38,849 bases of DNA from assembly GCA_012842495.1 (NCBI GenBank), contig DUSS01000015.1:1-38849 (forward strand), written 5' to 3'. The position numbers and the translations under genes were made by a program. Under the pieces are notes generated by a model. The model was given only the letters and a program-made list of their open reading frames with translations, was not told the origin of the DNA and searched no databases. This stretch comes from Candidatus Fermentithermobacillaceae bacterium (lineage in GTDB: Bacteria; Bacillota; Sulfobacillia; Fermentithermobacillales; DUSS01). Shown here one piece after another: positions 1 to 8,178 of the stretch; the first letter of the stretch is position 1; each line of letters starts with the position of its first letter.

Positions 1-34
1 CAGGACTTGAATGGAAACTGAAACCTAACCCGGC

Positions 35-64
35 GGCTGCCCTGGAAGCAAGGGCAGCCTTCTT
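35..64 (+). terminator. Rho-independent terminator of a gene upstream of the window
   Basis: A perfect 9-bp stem (GGCTGCCCT with AGGGCAGCC) closes a 7-base loop and is followed by TTCTT. The T-rich side lies only to the right, so it terminates a plus-strand transcript that enters from outside the window and converges on the NACHT fragment. Confidence 0.75.
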
Positions 65-103
65 CATGTGACGAAAAAGTCATCTCAATCTGAGACCATT
101 CGG

Positions 104-898
104 TCAGGAAAACGTGAGACGGTACAGCAGCTGCACATCGTCGATTTCGGAGAGAGGGTCATGTTCCACCGAGAAGACAATCTTCACCTTGGGATATTCC
201 TGGATAAACGCCCGGAGTGCGTCCAAAATCGTATCGTTCTTGGGATCGAGATCATCAATCAACAGCGTGACTGCTCCAGACGCAAGGGTTTCTTTGAGGT
301 TTGTGTGGATGCCCTGAGCAACTAGGGCGTCCTGAGCAGCCCTGTATACCTTGTTTAGACCGTCCTTAGGAATATCCCGACAGTTGATAAGAATGGGCAA
401 GTTGTCAGGTCGGGCGTCGTTACTGGCAAGAGCTATGTAGTGAAGAAGAGTAGTACGGCCGCTCTCAGGTCTGCCAATTATGCATAAACTTGTTGTCTCA
501 GAGACGATCTCTTGTATCGAGACGTACTTCACGTTCTGTTCCATCGGCCTGCTCTCGGAGAGGGGTGGCTCCACAAAGATCTGGCGTAGACTTCGTGGTG
601 CGTAGTGGCTCTCAGAAACGACTGGAAGCAGGGATTTGTCTATGCTGCTTTCCATAAGCCTCACAAATTCTTTGGGACATCGTCCGTCGCAACGGGCGAG
701 CGCGTTTGGCTGTCTGGCGATACTGAAGCTGATCTCTCCGTGTGGGGGCCAGTACTTGGCGGCGGGCACGAAAACTGCTTCGCTTTCGGCATACTCCCTG
801 ACTCGAACTGTCAAGGATCCCCGAGAAGTGTCAATACTCAATAAGTTGTAGCCATGGAAATTCTCACTGCGAGGAGAGAGCGCCGCCACCACACACAA
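104..898 (-). CDS. NACHT/STAND-type NTPase fragment, 3' part of a frameshifted metallophosphoesterase-NTPase gene
   Basis: P-loop NTPase fragment of 264 codons. A Walker A motif (GRPESGRTT) lies near residue 143 and a Walker B motif (VTLLIDDLD) near residue 213, the pattern of NACHT/STAND signalling ATPases. The first residues (ALSPRSENFHGYN) continue the metallophosphoesterase protein that stops just upstream in another frame; the apparent TTG start has no ribosome binding site. STAND proteins are usually far longer, with further helical ATPase parts and sensor repeats after Walker B, and none of that is present before the stop. I infer a broken single gene encoding a metallophosphoesterase effector fused to a NACHT sensor, as in some anti-phage STAND proteins. 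Function is probably lost unless the frameshift is an assembly error. Confidence 0.6.
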   Translation of the reverse strand: MCVVAALSPRSENFHGYNLLSIDTSRGSLTVRVREYAESEAVFVPAAKYWPPHGEISFSIARQPNALARCDGRCPKEFVRLMESSIDKSLLPVVSESHYAPRSLRQIFVEPPLSESRPMEQNVKYVSIQEIVSETTSLCIIGRPESGRTTLLHYIALASNDARPDNLPILINCRDIPKDGLNKVYRAAQDALVAQGIHTNLKETLASGAVTLLIDDLDPKNDTILDALRAFIQEYPKVKIVFSVEHDPLSEIDDVQLLYRLTFS

Positions 899-1658
899 AG
901 CACGAATTGAGTGGCCCAGTAATCATGGACGGGTCAGGGGAGTGAATATGACCAGTGCACAATATATCAAAGGTCGCTTGGACCTTCTTTCGGACGGATA
1001 ACGCGATCTCTTCCATGAGGTAGTCGAATGGATGGTGGATAACCGCAATTCTGATCGGCGCATCTTTGATGCTTTGAACCGCTTTCTCTATGATGTACTC
1101 CGACAGGACTAACTTGCCTCGATCAGCGTCTCCGCCCCAAGCAAGCCAGGCGGAGTTTAGACAGACTACTCCAATACCCTCCGGCAGAAGATACGACGAA
1201 TGAAACGGCCCGAACGATTTCCTCTTGCTATCCCCCTGATGATTATTGGTGTCATAGGCCAGGTATGCGTTCAACCACTCATAATGGGATACCTTCGACT
1301 CCGCGCCTTTTGAAAGCTTGTTGCATGACTCACGGTCAGTGATCAAGGTTAGCAGGCCTGTTCTCACCACGCTGTCTACCGCGTCTCTGTCTACTTCGTG
1401 GTTGCCCGGGCAGTAGAGGAACGAGTCCGGGCTGAGGCCTAGACCTTCTAATAGCGGACTCACAAAGTACTGATGCGCACTTTCAAAACATTCAGCCTTT
1501 CCTGACTCAACAAGGTCCCCTGAGAAGATGATATAGTTGATGGGCGTGTGCTGTTGCTGAACGTCACTCACAATCGCATCCCTAAGCCTGGCAAGTACCG
1601 GGTCATCCCCGTTTGAGTGATGAAGATCACTGATATGCAGGAAGTTAACTACTGTCAT
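864..1658 (-). CDS. Calcineurin-like metallophosphoesterase, 5' part of the split gene
   Basis: All metal-binding blocks of the calcineurin-like phosphoesterase fold appear in order: HISDLHH near residue 8, FSGDLVESG near 45, CPGNHEVD near 83, AVIHHPFD near 205 and CTGHIHSPD near 235. The enzyme would hydrolyse phosphoester or nucleotide substrates with two metal ions. The domain is nearly complete, but the frame ends in GGGALSSQ followed by TGA, exactly where the overlapping NACHT frame reads ALSPRSENF. A shift of one base joins the two into one protein. The ATG overlaps the stop of a small upstream ORF (ATGA), suggesting translational coupling. The neighbours suggest an effector domain in a defence gene. 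Confidence 0.8.
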   Translation of the reverse strand: MTVVNFLHISDLHHSNGDDPVLARLRDAIVSDVQQQHTPINYIIFSGDLVESGKAECFESAHQYFVSPLLEGLGLSPDSFLYCPGNHEVDRDAVDSVVRTGLLTLITDRESCNKLSKGAESKVSHYEWLNAYLAYDTNNHQGDSKRKSFGPFHSSYLLPEGIGVVCLNSAWLAWGGDADRGKLVLSEYIIEKAVQSIKDAPIRIAVIHHPFDYLMEEIALSVRKKVQATFDILCTGHIHSPDPSMITGPLNSCFVCGGGALSSQ

Positions 1659-1842
1659 TCTGCATCCCTCGAGATAACGACAAAATCTGCAAGCTCTGCC
1701 ACTAGGAATTCAGCGAGATTCGACACGACTCCTGCCTCGGTCGTGGAGGCTTCCGCTGTCAGCTTGAGAAAGACGTCTGGATTATTGGTTCGATGGTTGT
1801 TCCCTCATGTTCATGGGCGACGAACGAGTTTATTCTGATCAT
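1655..1842 (-). pseudogene. Small frameshifted ORF coupled to the metallophosphoesterase
   Basis: An ATG at 1840-1842 opens a frame beginning MIRINSFVAHEHEGTTIEP. A second frame, ending DFVVISRDAE at a TGA that overlaps the next ATG, supplies the C-terminus. The interval is 188 bases, not a multiple of three, so one indel around 1745-1790 is needed to join them into about 62 residues. The ATGA overlap and the acidic, hydrophobic, regular C-terminal half argue that this was a real small gene in the same operon. Family not recognised. Confidence 0.4.
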
Positions 1843-1958
1843 TTCACCGTTGCCTGTCGCCTAGACAGGATTCTGACCAAGTCTGTGGAATGCTTCCACC
1901 TGAGCACGTCAGTTCATGCGCGAATTGTCGTAGACCACGAAAAGCTTGCTGATACCCC

Positions 1959-2166
1959 ATGCTCCACCGACGCAGTAGGGATCTTTTCCCGGACGTGAGA
2001 CCGGCTCTGCGTCTTCTTGGGGCGATACTGGAAGAACAGGAGGAGTGGTCGGTGTCGCGGCGATGCTTTAGGCACGAGTCGATGTCTAAACTTTACGCCG
2101 ACGCGGGAGACACAAGTCAGCAGAGCGGTGATCTGGCGAGGACGGTAACAGCTGTCGCCAGTTAAC
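1959..2166 (+). mobile_element. IS256-family transposase C-terminal remnant
   Basis: The frame reads RRSRDLFPDVRPALRLLGAI, then EEW, RR and ESMSKLY, the order of conserved blocks at the extreme C-terminus of IS256 (Mutator-type) transposases. Only about 50 residues of that end survive. A stop codon lies just upstream in frame and no DDE catalytic region is present, so it cannot transpose. Identification is by recalled family pattern, not alignment. Confidence 0.6.
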
Positions 2167-2549
2167 ACGCGCTGGCCTACAGCAAGGCCCAAACTCGGGA
2201 GAGACCAACAGTTTAAGAAACCTTCAGGCTCTTCACTGGAAAGAGAACCCGCGGAAGGGAGACCGGTCTCCGTGTGAGGGGAACTGAGCTTGCTTTCGGT
2301 GCCTTGCCTAGCGTTCCCTCAGCCGACGGAGTAGCGAGCTCCTGGAACGCCGTCTAGCGTTATCCTGTGACATGGGGGCGACGCAGTCGCCGGCATACCA
2401 GCCCGAACATTCGCCGACCGGAGACAGTGGTTCTGGAGGACCTTCTCCGATCGTGAAGAATACGGTCATGCGGATGCTCTCTTTTCCAGAGTGACTGTGC
2501 CACCCCACTTGCTATTCAGCAGGTGGAAGTACGCTGGGAGGGACCGCGG
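2167..2549. other. Gap without a supported gene
   Basis: No convincing gene. A perfect 14-bp palindrome (GGAGACCGGTCTCC) sits at 2258-2271. A 66-codon minus-strand frame at 2308-2508 has no recognisable features. The stretch separates the IS256 remnant from the nuclease gene and probably contains the latter's promoter, though no good -35/-10 pair was found. Confidence 0.4.
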
Positions 2550-3620
2550 ATGACCTTATCGCGTGAATCTTTGAGGGGGTACTTGCTCGAGGAGGCGCTC
2601 GCATACCTGATCCGCAGAAGCGGGTACAGGCTCCTCGTGGACGAAGGTCAGGATCCTGAAAGCCTGCGCAACAGGGGAAATGGATTGGTGGTGCTCGGGA
2701 GAGGTTCCGAGCATCAGGCGGACGTTCTTGGGGAGCTCGTCTGGTTCCCTGCCTTCACATATCCGCTGCGACTGTTTGTAGAGGCGAAGTTCCAGAAGGA
2801 ACCTGTAGGCATCAGCAACGTGAGAAACGCGGTAGGCATTATTCAGGACCTGAACCAAAACCTCAAGCCGATGCGCCAGACGCGCATCCTTCTCCAGCGC
2901 TACACCTACAACTATGTGATCTTCTCGGCATCGGGGTTTTCCCGCTCTGCGGTAAACATGGCACTGGCGCACGGAGTCTCACTTGTTGACCTCCAGGATT
3001 CGGGTTTTGATCACTTGCTGACAGCAGTAGATCAGGCGGCTCTGTCACTCTTGCAAGACTTCGGACGGCTGGAGGAAGGTTCTCCTACCAGCTTTGGTTC
3101 AAGGACGATAAATCCGCTCCGAAGGCGCCTTCGCCAAGAGCTGGGCACGTGGCCTGAGGATGTCCGGAGGCAAGTTCCGACTGCTCTGCCTAGCCTGGAT
3201 CATCTGGGAGAAATCCTTGCGCAGTTCGTCAATCGGGTCAAGGAGATAGACGAAGTCTTCCTCGGTGTAGTCACCGGGCCGTTTGTTCTGATCCTGAAGG
3301 CGGATGACCCTCGTGCCTTTCTACAGTATGCCAGAAGCAACCCGTCGCACCGTGTCTCGATACACTGGCGCGCCGGGTCTGAGACCAGCCTCCACTGTTG
3401 GGTTGAGCCAATCGCTCCGGATCCACATCCGTACAGGCTGTATTTCTCTCTACCAAGGGTTCTGACCGAATGGATCCTCGAGGTTAAAGGGACAGAACGT
3501 CATCTACGGGCATTTGACGTCAAGACGCAGTATCTGTCTGACATCACCGTCTATTACAGGGACCGGAAGGACGAACTGTTTCGGTTACAGTATGACCCGC
3601 ACGTGTGGTCAGTGCGATAA
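2550..3620 (+). CDS. PD-(D/E)XK-type restriction endonuclease-like protein
   Basis: Protein of 356 residues. Residues about 54-80 carry EHQADVLGEL (D58) followed by LRLFVEAKF (E78, K80), the D...ExK active site of Mrr-like and related restriction nucleases that cleave DNA with Mg2+. The block after it (RNAVGIIQDLNQN, then YNYVIFSASGFS and HGVSLVDLQ) resembles the rest of a restriction-nuclease domain. The C-terminal 180 residues are unrecognised. I chose the ATG at 2550 because GGGAGGG lies 7 bases upstream; a GTG at 2523 in frame has no such site. No methyltransferase or specificity gene is adjacent, so it would be either a solo nuclease or a type IV-like enzyme acting on modified DNA. It appears intact. 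Confidence 0.7.
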   Translation: MTLSRESLRGYLLEEALAYLIRRSGYRLLVDEGQDPESLRNRGNGLVVLGRGSEHQADVLGELVWFPAFTYPLRLFVEAKFQKEPVGISNVRNAVGIIQDLNQNLKPMRQTRILLQRYTYNYVIFSASGFSRSAVNMALAHGVSLVDLQDSGFDHLLTAVDQAALSLLQDFGRLEEGSPTSFGSRTINPLRRRLRQELGTWPEDVRRQVPTALPSLDHLGEILAQFVNRVKEIDEVFLGVVTGPFVLILKADDPRAFLQYARSNPSHRVSIHWRAGSETSLHCWVEPIAPDPHPYRLYFSLPRVLTEWILEVKGTERHLRAFDVKTQYLSDITVYYRDRKDELFRLQYDPHVWSVR

Positions 3621-3888
3621 AACCTGCTACTACAGTTACAACCATTGTGAAGCGGCTCTTCTCAGGCCGCTCTCATAACGCATTTCTATGACGCGTTCGT
3701 CTGCGACCGCGTCGCACCATACTCTGGCCCGTGTGCCCAGTTTGGCCGGTAGAGAATCCCGGTGTCCTAGAGTAGCGTTCTGTCGACAACGGCTGTTTCC
3801 GTGGGTGTGGGTCTCCGGAGGGGTACCTCCCGGGCAAGTCCCCTCTTTTCTGTAAAAGGTCCTCTGTTGACTGATGTGTAACACCTGA

Positions 3889-4173
3889 TTAGCTTCGCGC
3901 GACGGCGGCTTCCGGAATGCCGCGTGCCGTCAGCTCCCTTTGCGCTCGTGGCGCAGCTACCCGCAAACGCGTCTTCTGCACCTGAGCTCTCGTCCTTCCC
4001 ATGCCCGGAAGGTCGATGTAAACCCTCTTCCAGCCCCCAACCTTATCAAATATAGCCTCCATGCATCCCTTCATAAGGGGATGGTCCGGAGAATAACCGT
4101 GAATCAGCAATATGGGTCTGCCCTCACCGTCCACCTCATAGTAGACAGACAGGTCACCAAGTCTACGCTCCAT
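3889..4173 (-). pseudogene. Alpha/beta hydrolase, N-terminal stump
   Basis: Residues 1-62 are a clear alpha/beta hydrolase start: a beta hairpin (LSVYYEVDGEGRPILLIHG) with the HG oxyanion motif, then VYIDLPGMGRT. Real family members run 260-290 residues and contain a GxSxG nucleophile elbow plus Asp and His. Here the frame becomes charged, unrelated sequence after GMGRT and stops at 94, so the catalytic serine is missing. The ATG is preceded by GAGGGG at good spacing, so the stump may still be translated. Confidence 0.6.
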
Positions 4174-4739
4174 CGCGTTCCCCTCTTTCTATGAAGTCGA
4201 AACCACCTCTACGGTCCCCCGTCGCGTATCAAGAAAGCCTTGCTCACGTAGATTTCTTTCTCGCACATCCTTGCATCTCCCATTCCGGACCGGTGCCTAA
4301 GGCGTATCACTCCGTTCCCGAAGCAAGAAATCCTTTCCTCGGTCTCACATGGCTGACACGGATAGTGATTAAGCTCGGATACGTGTGAAACAAGACAGGT
4401 AGACGAAGAGGGCCGGGAGAGCTGTCCCGCTTGCAGGAGACAAGTTGAATGAGAGTTGGGAGCCGGACGCAATGCGGCAAGCAGGAGGCAGAGGCCATCG
4501 ATACCAATTTGCGGTTGTTCGCGTATGGAACGACCTCACCAAAGCTGATTATGCCGAAGGTGGCGATCGGATCGCGATGGTCGCAGAGCGTCTGTAGCGC
4601 CGTTCGTCCTCATTTACGCTGCGGACTAAACTCCGGGGGAGGCAGCTGAAATCGCTGATAAATGGATCTGCACCACATCGTGCGTGGATTTGCCCGCTGA
4701 GGAATTGTCCTGGCGACACGCACTGAAGACCGGTCGTGT
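4174..4739. other. Gap without a supported gene
   Basis: Only short, overlapping frames are present. One minus-strand frame at 4209-4472 contains a cysteine-rich patch (YPCQPCETEERISC) but no family could be named. The right end is the degenerate tail of the IS1182 remnant. Confidence 0.35.
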
Positions 4740-4949
4740 CGCGCCCTTTCCGGTTCGACAAGCTGCTGCCCGTATATTGTGTACTGCGCAGGTAATAGGG
4801 CCACATGGGGCGCACTTTCTCCTGCCCCGGGGCAGGAATTGTCCGGGCTTAAGTCCTTCCTTGGTGAGACCAAATACTGGTTCGACCGATGTTTGCCTTA
4901 ACTGGCATTTGTCACGTCCTCGCTTTGTTCCGAGTTTTCGACGCGTCAC
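4740..4949 (-). mobile_element. IS1182-family (DDE_Tnp_1) transposase C-terminal remnant
   Basis: The minus frame reads RRKLGTKRGRDKCQLRQTSV, then EPVFGLTKEGL and later ITCAVHNIRAA. This mirrors the conserved end of IS1182-like transposases, where a K/RTKRGR block precedes VEPVFGxIKE (the catalytic Glu) and a final THNL-type helix. The upstream DDE residues are absent, and downstream the reading becomes unrelated, so this is a relic. No terminal inverted repeats could be assigned. Confidence 0.6.
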
Positions 4950-5012
4950 GTACTTTTCCGGAAACCAGCCTAAGGCACCGGAACCATTGCTTTCTTCAAA
5001 CTGTCGAAGCGC

Positions 5013-5273
5013 TTACTTCCGTCTATACGGATACTGACTTCCCTTCCGCCGGTTCTCCTTCCAGTGAACAGCCTGGAGGTTTCTCGGACTATCGGATCCC
5101 CCCTCGGAAATCGGCTTCTTGTGATCGACTTCCCATCCGTACTCCCCGTGGGTTCCGTAAGAACCCTTCCTGATCTTGTTGCCATACGGGTCCCTTCGCC
5201 ACACGTTGGGATTCAAGCCCCTGATCACCTGGGCTTTGTCCCAGGCTTTCTCAATATCAGACTTGGTGGCCAC
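5013..5273 (-). CDS. Small HNH endonuclease domain protein
   Basis: An 86-residue protein with a C-terminal HNH motif: YGWEVDHKKPISEGGSDS (first His region), RNLQAVHWKENRRK (Asn and second His). Such stand-alone HNH proteins nick or cut DNA with a single metal ion. Start choice: an ATG at 5291 overlaps the stop of the upstream gene, but the sequence AAAGGAG within its first codons forms a good ribosome binding site for the GTG at 5271-5273, giving the N-terminus ATKSDIEKAWDKAQ. It is tightly coupled to the XRE/ImmA gene, only 14 bases after its stop. Role is unknown; the pairing suggests a toxin-like nuclease controlled by the upstream regulator. Confidence 0.75.
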   Translation of the reverse strand: MATKSDIEKAWDKAQVIRGLNPNVWRRDPYGNKIRKGSYGTHGEYGWEVDHKKPISEGGSDSPRNLQAVHWKENRRKGSQYPYRRK

Positions 5274-5287
5274 TTCAGACACTCCTT

Positions 5288-6361
5288 TCATATATCCAAC
5301 CGCTTCGGCTCCCACGCCAGTTTGGGGCGAAGCGCGTTCATGCTGCTGAATGGCAGTTTCCCGTCGTGCTGGAGTCTTCCGACGACGATACAAGGATGGA
5401 CTCCTATCTCTCGCGCGAATTGTCTCACAGAAGCAGCGGTGATGCTGCGCGCGGCCAGGAAACGGAGGTAAGCCTTCGTCGGAACCAGCTGTTCAGACGC
5501 GAAAGAATCGGCCTCGCGCTCAAAACGGTCTCGGCCGTTCTGGTTAGAGTCAATGGTTTCGTTGACATACATTCTTCTCTTGCCATGCAATAGTACGTGG
5601 CCTAACTCATGAAACAGGTTAAACCAGATGATGTCTGCATACGGCCGCCTTAGGCTTAGCTGGATCATGACCCTATCCGGCGCAATCCACTTGGTTGCCC
5701 CGTTCACGTACGTCTTCGGCAAATGAGGTACGAAAACCAGAACAACTCCGCACGAAGCACACATGTCTTGTAGCCGGTTACGGAGATCACCTGCTTCGAT
5801 ATCCAGCGTCAACCCGCGTATGGCCGGTAGGAGTGATCTCAGTCTTCGCTCATCGAATGAGGCGACCTCAGACCGCCCGGCCAAGAGCTCTCCGATTCTC
5901 AGCCAAGAAGCGAGAGCAAGGGAAGAAGCAGTATCTCTATCTTCTCGTCGGAACGCCGCAGGCAACACCGTTGACACCAGTTTGAGAGAGGCAACTCCGA
6001 AAAAAGACCTCAGGTTAATGACCTTGTCCTGTGGTCTTCGAGCGACAGGGACCACGCCAAGCCTGGCGAGCGCCGCATATGGAATCTGCCTTGCTATGCT
6101 GCATTCGTCTTCAATGGAGCGCTCCCTTTCGAGGCGAGCCCTGGTTTCCTGGAAGTTCGCTTCAAGCGACATCCAGAACCGAGCCGAGGTGCCAAACACG
6201 GCTTCCAGTCCAAGCGCCGTCTCCGGAGTGATAGGAGCTTTGCCCTTAACGATCTCGTTTATAGTCTTGGGAGTAAGTCCAAGCCTCTTGGCTAGCTCAA
6301 TCTGGCTCATACCGCGGGCGTCCCATTCTACCAGGTCATCTGCGAATACATCATGATGCAT
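5288..6361 (-). CDS. XRE/HigA-type regulator fused to ImmA/IrrE-type zinc metallopeptidase
   Basis: Fusion of 357 residues. An N-terminal XRE helix-turn-helix lies at about 17-56 (GMSQIELAKRLGLTPKTINE, then GKAPITPETALGLE), typical of HigA-like antitoxins. A C-terminal ImmA/IrrE-type peptidase has the HExxH zinc motif (LFHELGHVLLHG, about 249-260) and a downstream glutamate in FEREADSFASEQL. These COG2856-like fusions regulate phage or toxin-antitoxin genes, some by protease-dependent repressor removal. It is followed at once by the small HNH gene, overlapping the latter's possible ATG by ATGA. The start is at one of three clustered ATGs; the usual N-terminal proline-rich segment of HigA-like proteins is replaced by MHHDVFADD. 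It appears intact. Confidence 0.85.
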   Translation of the reverse strand: MHHDVFADDLVEWDARGMSQIELAKRLGLTPKTINEIVKGKAPITPETALGLEAVFGTSARFWMSLEANFQETRARLERERSIEDECSIARQIPYAALARLGVVPVARRPQDKVINLRSFFGVASLKLVSTVLPAAFRREDRDTASSLALASWLRIGELLAGRSEVASFDERRLRSLLPAIRGLTLDIEAGDLRNRLQDMCASCGVVLVFVPHLPKTYVNGATKWIAPDRVMIQLSLRRPYADIIWFNLFHELGHVLLHGKRRMYVNETIDSNQNGRDRFEREADSFASEQLVPTKAYLRFLAARSITAASVRQFAREIGVHPCIVVGRLQHDGKLPFSSMNALRPKLAWEPKRLDI

Positions 6362-6643
6362 GCGGTTGAACCCAGCAAGTGTACGCTCAGAGCTATGGAG
6401 AGAGAACTCGGGTTGCCGTACACGCGACTTAAGCGATACTGAGACAGGTTGCTTGACTTGGGGGTCTTGAGAACCAGCGACGTAGCCAAGGCCAAACCCA
6501 TGATCATGAATGATCTCGAGAAAGCGCTCAGACTCGGCTACCTCAGCCCCGGATTCTCCGATTTCATGGACTGGCTAACCGGCTCGCTGGCTGCAGGATC
6601 CCAAAGTGACGCCATGATTGCCGCGGAAAGGCTTGTGACCTAG
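6353..6643 (+). pseudogene. Helix-turn-helix-like ORF interrupted by an in-frame TGA
   Basis: A single plus-strand frame runs from ATGATG at 6353 to the TAG at 6641, broken once by TGA at 6440-6442. Before the stop it reads STLRAMERELGLPYT-like sequence (TLRAMERELGLPYTRLKRY) and after it DRLLDLGVLRTSDVAKAK. Reading the TGA as tryptophan restores a natural helix-turn-helix segment, so a TGG to TGA change is the likely lesion. The 5' end overlaps, divergently, the start of the XRE/ImmA gene. Family not identified. Confidence 0.45.
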
Positions 6644-6722
6644 ATGAGCAACTTTCCGCGGTTCATCTGTCCTGCTTTTCAGTTCAGCTGGCAGCATAGC
6701 GGGCAATAGGGACTCGGCCATT

Positions 6723-6935
6723 TGTGAGACGTTCAGGATCGTCCGGCCCGGCGGCTATCTGGTCGCGCCGGAGATGCTTTCACGGAAGAGACTCGCCGCA
6801 ACCTCCCCGAGCCCCTCCAGGTGGAGTTTCAGGACAACCCGATTTTGACGGCACGTGGCTGGTCAGATGTGCTTCGCAGGACGGAATTCGATGTACTTCA
6901 GGATACGGTGGCCGGCTCCCGGCAGTTGAGCCCGG
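6723..6935 (+). pseudogene. Class I SAM methyltransferase remnant
   Basis: Two frames together give the late part of a Rossmann-fold methyltransferase. The first reads CETFRIVRPGGYLVAPE, the usual strand-5 turn with RPGG. After a shift near 6800 the second reads LPEPLQVEFQDNPIL and then RGWSDVLRRTEFDVLQD, the normal C-terminal W..L...F.V pattern. The SAM-binding motif I and the N-terminal half are absent. It has no functional start. Confidence 0.5.
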
Positions 6936-7085
6936 ACGGATCCGGGATAGCTGCGAGAGCGTCCCGATATCGGACGACGTTGTGCGTAGAGTTTCACTTT
7001 GGGCTTTGCCGGCCAGCTACCATTTCGCTCGGCTGCTCAGATACACCGCCCGTCGAAATGGGTGTCCACCACAGATTCAATCACA

Positions 7086-8042
7086 TCAGTTACCCTTGGT
7101 CGTGATAACTTGGTAGACCACCCATTGGTGGTAGCGAAACAGCTGGTTCCCTGTGTTCCTGGGTGGGAACCACTCTTCCTCCAAGACGAACAGGTATATG
7201 GTGTCATCCCCATACGGTACCGCCATCGCGGATGCGTGGTACTGGCCGCTGTTCACGGTCGTCTCCCACACCGGAGCCTCGTCCTCTTCGTACCGCACGA
7301 CTCCCGGCCTTACGAAACGCAGGGCCTTCGTCCCCGCAAACGGCATTACATCTCTTGAGTCGAGGAAGAACAACGGCGAGGCAACCTGAGTTAGCCCAGC
7401 CGGGGCCGAAGCCGGACCCTTGGTCACCTCACCGGTGGCCATGTCCAAAGTGAAGTAGAGATCTCCTCCGCCTCGTCTCGTTGTCCGGATGATAATGGTG
7501 TCGCCTGACGGGTCGGCAGAGACGACTTCCTCCATTGAATAGACGTCGCGCCAGTCAAGGGTTGCGATCTTCCGTGCTCTTGTAATCGTATTCAGGGCAA
7601 GGCTCTTAACGTGTCCGTTTATCGAGGTCAAAGCCAATCCCACCAAGAGGGCCAGTACTACCAACAGCGCAACGTTGTGGTAGCGCCAGGGGGCGGCGAA
7701 AGGCTCAAGGAATGCCGCCGCAAGCAGGCACGCGAAACAGGCTAATGATAAGAGCACCCACTCAAACAGGTAGAGAGGCGCACAACAGCGGAGCAGATAG
7801 ACGAGAAGAATCGCCAGCAGCGCTATCAGCAGCGAGCGCCGCAGACGTGCATACCTCGATCGCTCCTTGTTGATGGACCTCACCCACAGTCCTCCGCCCA
7901 CCGCCAGGAAAAGGAAGCCCAGGGAGTAGTAAAGGATCCTTGGAATAGGCAGAGCGTCGGGAGCGATTATCAGACCCAGTAGGATGACGATGATGCCCCC
8001 AGCGGCGTAAAGAACAGGTTTCTTCCAGAGGATCACTGGCAT
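7086..8042 (-). CDS. Polytopic membrane protein with a C-terminal extracytoplasmic domain
   Basis: Protein of 318 residues. Five hydrophobic segments fall at about 8-25, 36-54, 69-86, 88-110 and 121-142, followed by a soluble 170-residue region with repeated beta strands (DTIIIRTTRRGGG, LYFTLDMATGEV, LFFLDSRDVMPF), suggesting an extracytoplasmic beta domain reminiscent of propeller blades. The ATG follows GGGGGGGTG at short spacing. It lies on the same strand as, and 136 bases downstream of, the broken radical SAM gene and may belong to that locus. No family was recognised. It appears intact. Confidence 0.65.
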   Translation of the reverse strand: MPVILWKKPVLYAAGGIIVILLGLIIAPDALPIPRILYYSLGFLFLAVGGGLWVRSINKERSRYARLRRSLLIALLAILLVYLLRCCAPLYLFEWVLLSLACFACLLAAAFLEPFAAPWRYHNVALLVVLALLVGLALTSINGHVKSLALNTITRARKIATLDWRDVYSMEEVVSADPSGDTIIIRTTRRGGGDLYFTLDMATGEVTKGPASAPAGLTQVASPLFFLDSRDVMPFAGTKALRFVRPGVVRYEEDEAPVWETTVNSGQYHASAMAVPYGDDTIYLFVLEEEWFPPRNTGNQLFRYHQWVVYQVITTKGN

Positions 8043-8178
8043 ACTGCACCCCCCCGTCGAGAATATAACGGGGCCACCTGCCGCGGTTGGTATTCGAACG
8101 AGCTGTTATGCTGTACCCGTTCAGGGAGACTCGTCGCACTGACGGGACGTTGGCCGCTGTGCGGAGAAGTTTGGCGTT

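Noticed and set aside
2308-2508. 66-codon minus-strand frame (MTVFFTIGEGPPEPLSP)
   Set aside because: No neighbours on that strand, no recognisable domain and a low-information arginine-rich tail.
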